A stretch of DNA of 5,109 nt, from contig JBOHRF010000382.1 in the NCBI GenBank assembly GCA_050732575.1, positions 1-5,109 on the forward strand, in the 5' to 3' direction. The notes under the pieces were generated by a model. The model worked only from the letters and a program-made list of their open reading frames with translations. It ran no database searches and had not been told where the DNA came from. Each line of letters opens with the position of its first letter. Position 1 is the stretch's first letter. This document shows, one piece after another, positions 1-4,105 of this stretch. The DNA is from JBBDWZ01 sp050732575 (GTDB lineage Bacteria; Gemmatimonadota; Gemmatimonadetes; Longimicrobiales; RSA9). Both the position numbers and the translations under genes were made by a program.

Positions 1-1
1 G

Positions 2-88
2 CAGCAGACCACCGCCGGTGTCATGGTCTATGCGCGTGACCCACGAACCCGTCAGAGGGTATTGCAGTTGAAGGAGCAGATTTCATGA
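2..88 (+). CDS. C-terminal tail of an unidentified protein (partial, enters from left)
   Basis: The second forward frame is open from the left edge to a TGA at 86-88 and gives 28 residues ending in VLQLKEQIS. The other two forward frames close sooner, at 37-39 and 69-71. The residue mix (VMVYARDPRTRQ, then a charged helix-like end) looks like an ordinary soluble protein C-terminus. The stop sits 25 bp before the ATG of the lipoprotein gene, so the two could be co-transcribed. The stretch is too short to assign a family, and a chance open frame of this length is possible. Confidence 0.42.
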   Translation, partial: QQTTAGVMVYARDPRTRQRVLQLKEQIS

Positions 89-113
89 GTCTGCAACCAA
101 ACACGAGGATATG

Positions 114-584
114 ATGAAATTGTCACACGGTTTGTTGGTGGTGGTGGCGGGCGTATTGGGTGCTGCGTGTACGCCATCGGAGGCGGAGATCGATACGCTG
201 ACAGCGGAGGCACGCGTAATCCGCTGGGGGACATCGTTTGGTATGTGCGCGGGCTATTGCCGTGAAGAGCTCGAAATCGGTGGCTCGGTACTTCGCCTCA
301 CGCGGCGCAGCTGGAGTCCTACGCAGCCCGAGCAGGTGGCGGAACAGCCGTTCTCATCCGATGCGTGGCGCACATTGCGGGAACGCATGGATGCCGCGCG
401 CATTGACCGCCTGCAGGACGTCTATGGCTGTCCGGATTGTGCGGACGGCGGAGCGGAGTGGGTAGAGCTGGAAAACGGCGACAGCAAGAAGCGCGTGACC
501 TTCGAATTCGGTTCGGGGCCCAGCCCGCTGCAGTCCGTGCTCACCGAGCTGCGCGCGTTACGCCAGCGGTTCCCGCCGCGCTAA
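114..584 (+). CDS. Small cysteine-rich lipoprotein of unknown function
   Basis: About 156 residues. The N-terminus is a lipoprotein signal peptide: MKLSHG, a hydrophobic run VVVAGVLGAA, then the lipidation cysteine (residue 19) before TPSEAE, so the mature protein should be anchored in a membrane facing the periplasm or surface. The mature part holds two paired-cysteine motifs, CAGYC (CX3C, near residues 45-49) and CPDC (CX2C, near residues 104-107) followed by ADGGAEWVEL. Four cysteines in this pattern could form two disulfides or a metal site. The layout recalls small DUF6438-like lipoproteins, but I cannot confirm membership. Two ATGs are adjacent (111 and 114). The GAGGA at 105-109 is only 1 nt from the first and 4 nt from the second, so the second is preferred. 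The C-terminus (LTELRALRQRFPPR) is a basic helix. Confidence 0.85.
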   Translation: MKLSHGLLVVVAGVLGAACTPSEAEIDTLTAEARVIRWGTSFGMCAGYCREELEIGGSVLRLTRRSWSPTQPEQVAEQPFSSDAWRTLRERMDAARIDRLQDVYGCPDCADGGAEWVELENGDSKKRVTFEFGSGPSPLQSVLTELRALRQRFPPR

Positions 585-627
585 CAGAAGTGCTCCAACG
601 GCTAAGTCACGCGTCGCACCGGCCGGG

Positions 628-688
628 TTCATCGTCCAGGGAAACCTGCACGAGCTTGTTCATCATCCAGGGAAACCTCATCCAGGGG
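628..688 (+). repeat. Short direct repeats with CATCCAGGG core
   Basis: Two 20-bp copies, at 628-647 and 659-678, differ at one base (ATCGTCC versus ATCATCC) and end in AGGGAAACCT. A third, shorter copy (CATCCAGGGG, 679-688) follows directly. The first two copies are spaced 31 bp apart. The third copy overlaps a small inverted repeat, CATCC (679-683) with GGATG (687-691). The repeats lie downstream of the lipoprotein stop in non-coding sequence. Function is unknown. Confidence 0.7.
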
Positions 689-707
689 ATGCGGAGATGA
701 ATAGCGG

Positions 708-786
708 GGGATGTGGGGATTGAAAAAAGACCAAAAATTATTTTTTAACAAATCCCCTTCATCGCCTTTTAGAATCCCTCCATCCC
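708..786. repeat. AT-rich block inside nested inverted repeats
   Basis: Three pairs of complementary arms are nested: GGGATG (708-713) with CATCCC (781-786), GGGGATT (715-721) with AATCCCC (751-757), and AAAAAA (723-728) with TTTTTT (741-746). The middle, about 722-753, is almost entirely A and T, which is striking in this GC-rich window. The arms could fold into a long imperfect hairpin with small bulges. It lies between converging genes, so it may help end transcription of the lipoprotein gene at 114-584, but it lacks the usual GC stem followed directly by a U-tract. An AT-rich melting or bending site is an alternative. Confidence 0.5.
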
Positions 787-790
787 TATT

Positions 791-902
791 CTGAACGTGA
801 GGTGGTCGAGCAGTTAGCCGTGCTGAACGTGAGGTGGTCGAACAGTCAGCCGTGCTGAGGTGGTCAAGCAGTTAGCCGTGCTGAGGTGGTCGAGCAGTCA
901 GC
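791..902. repeat. Tandem array of four degenerate 22-32 bp units
   Basis: Units run 791-822 (32 bp), 823-854 (32 bp), 855-880 (26 bp) and 881-902 (22 bp, truncated). The shared core is CTG, an optional 6 bp AACGTG, AGGTGGTC, then a variable GAGCAG-like part and TTAGCC or TCAGCC. Units 3 and 4 lack the 6 bp. All substitutions among units are transitions. Units 1 and 3 carry TTAGC while units 2 and 4 carry TCAGC, which suggests that a two-unit block was duplicated. Neither unit length (32, 26) is a multiple of three and no reading frame crosses the array, so it is not coding. Confidence 0.88.
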
Positions 903-916
903 ATTCCGCGTGAGAA

Positions 917-951
917 AAAAGGGGGCCGGCACGACTTGCCGTCCCCCTTTT
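917..951 (-). terminator. Rho-independent terminator of the barrel protein gene
   Basis: A 10-bp stem pairs 921-930 (GGGGGCCGGC) with 938-947 (GCCGTCCCCC) with one mismatch and a 7-nt loop. It is flanked by A residues (915-920) on one side and TTTT (948-951) on the other, so the stem can extend by four A-T pairs. Read on the minus strand, the hairpin starts about 9 nt after the TAG stop at 960-962 and is followed by a run of six U residues, which fits a strong intrinsic terminator for that gene. The flanking tracts mean it could also stop plus-strand transcripts from the left. Confidence 0.88.
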
Positions 952-959
952 CAAACGAG

Positions 960-1730
960 CTACCTGCTGCCCTTACCGCCGTCGGTGGTAACGGGTGCGT
1001 GTGGCTTGCCCCAGGCATAACCTACTGCCAGCCGGACTTCGGTTTTGCGAACGCGTGAGGGTTCGTCGATGGCTCGTCCGAGGTCGGCGATGTAGGAGTT
1101 TCTGCCCGTGAACGGATTGCCAATGCTGGCCGTGGTAGCATCCAACCGGAGGCGGATATTGTCCCGAAGCGCCAACTGCAGGCCGATGCTGCCGGTAGCG
1201 CCCCACCGGAAGTGTGTGTCATCGCCAATAAAGCCGGTGGCATCATTGAGTCCCCACCATGAGGCCAGCACACCGGCCGTAGCGTAGGGTGTGAATTTGC
1301 TGCTTTCGAGTAGCAAGTAGCGGACGATCTCGGCGCTCAGGATGGTCTGCGCCAGATCGCCCACATCATCCTGATCGAGCAGCTCGGAGCCGGTGCCGGT
1401 GTCATCGCGCCAGGCCAGTTCGGACCAGGTACGATTGACGCCCAACCGGAAGCCGGTGCGAGGCATGAACGTGCCACCAAAGCCCACGCCAATGGTGAAC
1501 GCGCCTCGTCCACGCAGCTCGCGCTCCAGGAAATCGAACGGTTCCACCGGTGATTCCAGCAGGAAGCGGCCGTAGTTGCCGAAGCCGGCATGCAGGTCGG
1601 CATTCCAGCGCGGAATCTTGAACAACCAATTCAACGCATCGATCTTTTTGCTCTGGGCTGCGGCCTCGCGCGCCGGGACCAACACGGCCAGACACAGGGC
1701 CCCGCTCACCATCCATTTCATCGAACGCAT
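960..1730 (-). CDS. Outer-membrane beta-barrel protein of unknown function
   Basis: A 256-residue protein with a classic Sec signal peptide: MRSMKWMV, a hydrophobic core (GALCLAVLV), then AREAAAQ with cleavage near residues 25-27. The mature part has alternating polar and hydrophobic strands rich in Gly, Tyr and Arg, such as AFTIGVGFGGTF, FRLGVNRTW, TPYATAGVLASWW, TGSIGLQLAL, IRLRLDATT and EVRLAVGYAW. This pattern and the length fit a small 8-10 strand barrel of the OmpA/OmpW type in the outer membrane. The last strand ends in YAW near residues 238-240, followed by an unusual 16-residue hydrophilic tail. The start at 1730 is chosen over an upstream ATG at 1841 because it begins the signal peptide and has GGAGGA 8 nt before it. 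It is transcribed alone and ends at a hairpin terminator. The substrate or partner is unknown. Confidence 0.88.
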   Translation of the reverse strand: MRSMKWMVSGALCLAVLVPAREAAAQSKKIDALNWLFKIPRWNADLHAGFGNYGRFLLESPVEPFDFLERELRGRGAFTIGVGFGGTFMPRTGFRLGVNRTWSELAWRDDTGTGSELLDQDDVGDLAQTILSAEIVRYLLLESSKFTPYATAGVLASWWGLNDATGFIGDDTHFRWGATGSIGLQLALRDNIRLRLDATTASIGNPFTGRNSYIADLGRAIDEPSRVRKTEVRLAVGYAWGKPHAPVTTDGGKGSR

Positions 1731-1985
1731 CACGAAAATCCTCCCCCCGCCGAAATAGCTCGCGTATTGCCCGGCGGATTGAATAGCCGGACGAGTCCCC
1801 AGAAGTCGTCCACGTCGCGGACCCGCATCCGTGCGGATCACCGCGTACGAGGGAGGAAGCTGAAACGCGAAGTAAATTCGTGTTATTGGACCTTGAGGCT
1901 AGACGAGCAAAAAGTCGGCCCACCCTATACGATCATCGTCAGCCACACATCGTTCTGGCACGACGATGACGTTTTCGACATTCTC
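1731..1985. other. Divergent intergenic region
   Basis: This 255-bp stretch separates the minus-strand barrel gene from the plus-strand membrane gene and must hold promoters for both. I see no convincing -35/-10 pair. TATACG at 1926-1931 resembles a -10 element for the plus-strand gene, but the nearest TTG-type -35 (1893-1898) is 27 bp away, which is too far. A strong Shine-Dalgarno-like GGGAGG at 1851-1856 (+) has no standard start codon at the right distance. Confidence 0.5.
1739..1744 (-). promoter_or_regulatory. Ribosome binding site of the barrel gene
   Basis: On the minus strand GGAGGA lies 8 nt before the ATG at 1728-1730, within a longer G-rich run. It decides the start in favour of the signal-peptide methionine over a 37-codon upstream extension. 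Confidence 0.85.
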
Positions 1986-2819
1986 ATGGGCATGAGTCCC
2001 GAGCGTATTAGCGAAGAAGAGGCGCGCCGGCTCTGGCAGCGCGCCGTGGAACTGCAAAACGCAGCGGAACAAGCGGAACAGGGCAGTCAGGCGCTCACGC
2101 CTGTAACGGGTGGCGGTTTTTCTCTGGAGCAGGTATCAGCTGCGGCGCAGGGCGCCGGCATCGATCCGGACTATGTGCGCCTGGCGCTGGCCGAGCAACG
2201 CCTGCCCGATGCGGGCGCCATTCGACGGGACCGTTGGGACGCTCGCCTGTTTCGATGGCTCATGGTGAACGAATCCGATGCCATCGAGCTGACTCGTTTC
2301 ATCAATGCTGCGCCATCCGATGTACTGGCAGCGGTGCGCTCGGTGTTCGTGGGCGCGCCGTTCGAATTGGTTGCGGAGAACAGCCTGGGCGCAGATCCTC
2401 TGCGTGACGGTGTGCTCGTCCATCGCAAGACCGGCTTTCGGTCATCGTTCCAGAGTGATCTGGAGTGGGCCGATGTGCGCGTGCTCATAACGACGCTGCG
2501 GCCTGAAGCCGACGGTACGCGCATGCGCATACGCGCGCCGCTATTCCGCAGAGGCATAAACCTGACGCTCACGGGCGGTTTTGCCGGTCTGGCTGGAGCG
2601 GGCGGAATCTGGGGCGGGGCAACGGCGGGTGGTTTTCTGGCGACCGTACTCGGTACCACCTCGGCGGCCGTGTTGTTGGCGCCTGCCGTTGCGGGCGCAC
2701 TGGCCGGTGGCGTGATCGGTGTGGGCGTCTACCGGCTGCTCTATCGTGCCGTAGTGCGCGGCGGCGCGTCGGCGTTGCAACGGCTCATGCAGGCCGTGGC
2801 GCTGGCGGCAGAAAAGTAA
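1986..2819 (+). CDS. Membrane protein: N-terminal helical module, central beta-rich domain, Gly-rich two-helix C-terminus
   Basis: A 277-residue protein from the chosen ATG. Residues 9-75 form a helical module (SEEEARRLWQRAVELQ, then FSLEQVSAAAQGAGIDPDYV) whose LQ...GIDP pattern I recall from Gemmatimonadota membrane proteins and kinases. Residues 95-190 look beta-rich and START-like (ELTRFINAAPSDVLAAVRSV, DPLRDGVLVHRKTG, DVRVLITTLRP, TRMRIRAPL). Residues 193-249 are two hydrophobic, glycine-rich segments likely to cross the inner membrane, followed by a basic amphipathic helix (RGGASALQRLMQ). There is no signal peptide. The start is uncertain: ATG 1986 and ATG 1992 both lack a clear ribosome binding site, and the frame is open upstream to 1590. 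The upstream part reads like non-coding sequence and would overlap the barrel gene. Lipid or small-ligand binding is possible from the START-like look but unproven. Confidence 0.85.
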   Translation: MGMSPERISEEEARRLWQRAVELQNAAEQAEQGSQALTPVTGGGFSLEQVSAAAQGAGIDPDYVRLALAEQRLPDAGAIRRDRWDARLFRWLMVNESDAIELTRFINAAPSDVLAAVRSVFVGAPFELVAENSLGADPLRDGVLVHRKTGFRSSFQSDLEWADVRVLITTLRPEADGTRMRIRAPLFRRGINLTLTGGFAGLAGAGGIWGGATAGGFLATVLGTTSAAVLLAPAVAGALAGGVIGVGVYRLLYRAVVRGGASALQRLMQAVALAAEK

Positions 2820-2826
2820 ACGAGCT

Positions 2827-3258
2827 TCAGTTGGCCGCGCGCACTGGGATCGTGATATCGAAGGTGAGCGAACGATCGTCGAAGCCACGCGCCTGCACGC
2901 GAATCAGGCCATCACCCACGGACGTCAACCTGAGCGAGACGCTACGCGGAAAACTGCGCAGGTCACGCGTGCATGACGTTCCGCTGGGCGCCACCAGGTC
3001 ATAGGGCGTGATGAGCGCGGTGCGGCCGGCCACACTGGCCACTGCGCCATCCGCGCGCGTGCAGCTCGAGCTGCCCAGGGTGTTCACGGTGACGACAAAC
3101 GGAGCGTTGACTACGGCCTCACTGGGTGCTTGCACGGCCTGGACCGAAGAAAAGGCGGGCTCCATCTGTCCAACCACACGGCGCCAGTCTTCCGATTCCG
3201 TGGTGGACGAACAAGCCGCTATCAACATCATGCCGACCACGACCAGGAAACGCGCCAT
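2827..3258 (-). CDS. Small lipoprotein, probable Ig-like beta-sandwich
   Basis: A 143-residue protein. MARFLVVVGMMLIAAC is a clear lipoprotein signal with lipobox IAAC and the lipidated cysteine at residue 16, followed by SSTTESED. The mature part is strand-rich (APFVVTVNTLG, RTALITPYDLV, SVSLRLTSVGDGLIRVQARGF, LTFDITIPVRA), like a single Ig-like or bacterial adhesion-type sandwich. Two further cysteines, C66 (SSSCTR) and C96 (TSCTRD), sit in matching CTR contexts and probably form a disulfide. The start at 3258 has GGAGGG 7 nt upstream; an in-frame GTG at 3273 lies inside that site and is rejected. The stop is 7 bp from the stop of the converging gene at 2819, with no clear terminator between them. 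The specific role is unknown. Confidence 0.85.
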   Translation of the reverse strand: MARFLVVVGMMLIAACSSTTESEDWRRVVGQMEPAFSSVQAVQAPSEAVVNAPFVVTVNTLGSSSCTRADGAVASVAGRTALITPYDLVAPSGTSCTRDLRSFPRSVSLRLTSVGDGLIRVQARGFDDRSLTFDITIPVRAAN

Positions 3259-3265
3259 CGTACTT

Positions 3266-3271
3266 CCCTCC
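3266..3271 (-). promoter_or_regulatory. Ribosome binding site of the 2827-3258 lipoprotein
   Basis: GGAGGG on the minus strand, 7 nt before the ATG at 3256-3258. It excludes the upstream in-frame GTG at 3271-3273, which overlaps the site itself. Confidence 0.8.
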
Positions 3272-3312
3272 ACCTCAGGTGTACCCGTTGTAACGTGCTT
3301 GAATGTGGGTCT

Positions 3313-3325
3313 GTGACGGTGTCAC
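3313..3325. promoter_or_regulatory. Perfect palindrome in divergent promoter region (possible operator)
   Basis: GTGAC (3313-3317) and GTCAC (3321-3325) are perfect inverted arms around a 3-bp centre. The site lies 55 bp before the lipoprotein start on the minus strand and about 60-90 bp before the start of the plus-strand membrane gene, where a regulator could control both. A second, looser pair, ACGTG (3293-3297) with CACGT (3323-3327), overlaps its right arm. The arms recall TGTGA/TCACA half-sites but the spacing is 3 bp, not the 6 bp of a CRP site. A chance palindrome is possible. Confidence 0.35.
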
Positions 3326-3374
3326 GTAACTTTATACACCATCATAGTCCAATGATTCACTGCCTGCGATCACC

Positions 3375-3380
3375 GGAGAA
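3375..3380 (+). promoter_or_regulatory. Ribosome binding site in front of an ATC codon
   Basis: GGAGAA is placed 6 nt before ATC at 3387-3389, which is in frame with the downstream membrane protein. No ATG, GTG or TTG lies at a suitable distance in this frame; the first standard start, TTG 3417, is 36 nt away. This suggests either a rare ATC start or an ATG that mutated or was misread. Confidence 0.45.
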
Positions 3381-3416
3381 GCAGCCATCGACCGAGAGCT
3401 GAACGAGCGGCTGGTT

Positions 3417-3914
3417 TTGCGCGACCGGGCCGGCTGCATGTGGCTGCTGGGACTGGGATTCCTGGCCGGCGGCATCACCGCGTTCACCTTGTTATTGGTG
3501 GCGAGTCCGGACTCACAACCCGGTGCCTGGGGCAAGCTGATCATTACCGTAATTGGCGGTGCGCACATAACAGCCGGTGCCTGGCTCATCGGCTCCTCGC
3601 CCAACATCACTGTGTGGCTGCGCCGCGACCGGCCCGTGCTGCACGTCACGAAACACTGGCTGCTGCACAAACGCGAGCGCGTCATTCACCTCGATGAAAT
3701 CGCGCACTTCCAGGTGCGCCAGAGTGAAGACTCGGACGGTGACCCCGTGTATCGATTGGAGCTGCACCTGCGCTCCGGCGAACGACTCCCTCTTCAGTCG
3801 GTGGACCTGCATACGCGCACCGAAATCGATGCCGCCGCAGATCGACTGCGGTCCTGGAGCGGGGGCCGGCTGGCCAGCCGCGTGGGTACCCCCGGCGACC
3901 AGCAGGAACGCTGA
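3417..3914 (+). CDS. Two-helix membrane protein with a PH-like C-terminal domain (start uncertain)
   Basis: From TTG at 3417 the protein has 165 residues. Residues 8-29 (WLLGLGFLAGGITAFTLLLV) and about 41-60 (LIITVIGGAHITAGAWLIGS) are two membrane helices joined by a short polar loop. Residues 64-147 form a soluble domain with successive strands (ITVWLRRDRPVLHVTKHWLL, RVIHLDEIAHFQV, YRLELHLRSGERLPLQSV) and a closing helix (EIDAAADRLRSW). The order, with a DSDGDPVYRL hairpin, resembles PH-like domains of small bacterial membrane proteins. The frame stays open upstream to 3348. A good Shine-Dalgarno site precedes ATC 3387, which would add ten residues (DRELNERLVL after the initiator Met), a plausible charged cytoplasmic lead into helix 1. 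No function is assigned. It is divergent from the lipoprotein gene on its left. Confidence 0.82.
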   Translation: MRDRAGCMWLLGLGFLAGGITAFTLLLVASPDSQPGAWGKLIITVIGGAHITAGAWLIGSSPNITVWLRRDRPVLHVTKHWLLHKRERVIHLDEIAHFQVRQSEDSDGDPVYRLELHLRSGERLPLQSVDLHTRTEIDAAADRLRSWSGGRLASRVGTPGDQQER

Positions 3915-4105
3915 ATCCGCAGCCTTTTCCACGCGCTCCAACTGAAAACCGGCGCTCCTGCCGGCGCCAGGGTCGAACTACGCTTGCGCGTCTCCGCCTG
4001 ACCGTATTTTCTTCCTGATAAGGGTTGTCGTGCTCCGCGCCGTCGCGGATCAGCCGTCCAGATTGTCAGTTCTTCCCTGTCAGGCCCAATCTCGTGAGGA
4101 GTCGT
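3915..4105 (+). other. Intergenic region with weak hairpin
   Basis: These 191 bp separate two plus-strand genes. A short hairpin, CCGGC (3949-3953) with GCCGG (3960-3964), overlaps an alternative pairing GGCGC (3951-3955) with GCGCC (3964-3968), and CCGGCGC is also repeated directly at 3949-3955 and 3961-3967. No U-tract follows, so it is a poor intrinsic terminator. TGTCAG occurs twice, at 4064-4069 and 4078-4083, just before the ribosome binding site. TTGTCA at 4063-4068 resembles a -35 element but has no matching -10. I see no gene here. Confidence 0.4.
4096..4101 (+). promoter_or_regulatory. Ribosome binding site of the FG-GAP gene
   Basis: GAGGAG lies 4 nt before the ATG at 4106-4108, which starts a clear signal peptide. 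This fixes the start of the FG-GAP gene. Confidence 0.8.

Larger units (their letters stand above)
585..959. other. Non-coding region between converging genes
   Basis: This 375-bp stretch lies between the stop of the plus-strand lipoprotein gene and the stop of the minus-strand barrel gene, so it should contain 3' ends rather than promoters. It is filled with short repeats, an AT-rich inverted-repeat block, a tandem array and a hairpin terminator, each listed separately. I see no credible gene in it: the open frames here lack a ribosome binding site and overlap the lipoprotein gene in another frame. Confidence 0.75.

Noticed and set aside
437..700. Possible small plus-strand gene overlapping the end of the lipoprotein gene
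   Set aside because: No ribosome binding site, an out-of-frame overlap of about 150 bp with a well-supported gene, and an arginine/alanine-rich composition typical of shadow frames.
791..902. CRISPR array
   Set aside because: Units are directly adjacent with no unique spacers, vary in length, and no cas genes are present.
1731..1841. 37-codon N-terminal extension of the minus-strand barrel protein
   Set aside because: It would bury the signal peptide, and the internal ATG at 1730 has a strong ribosome binding site 8 nt upstream.
1893..1931. TTGAGG ... TATACG as a sigma-70 promoter
   Set aside because: The 27-bp spacing is far outside the 16-18 bp range, and no better -35 lies at the right distance.
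1590..1985. Long upstream extension of the plus-strand membrane protein, starting inside the barrel gene
   Set aside because: It overlaps the coding strand of the barrel gene by over 100 bp, its composition does not look like protein, and the family-like sequence begins near 1986-1992. A shorter extension from 1860 is left open as a finding.
3513..3941. 142-residue minus-strand open frame opposite the two-helix membrane gene
   Set aside because: It lies almost fully antisense to a gene with clear membrane helices and lacks a recognisable fold, signal or ribosome binding site.
3949..3968. Terminator after the two-helix membrane gene
   Set aside because: The stem is only 5 bp with two competing pairings and there is no U-tract.
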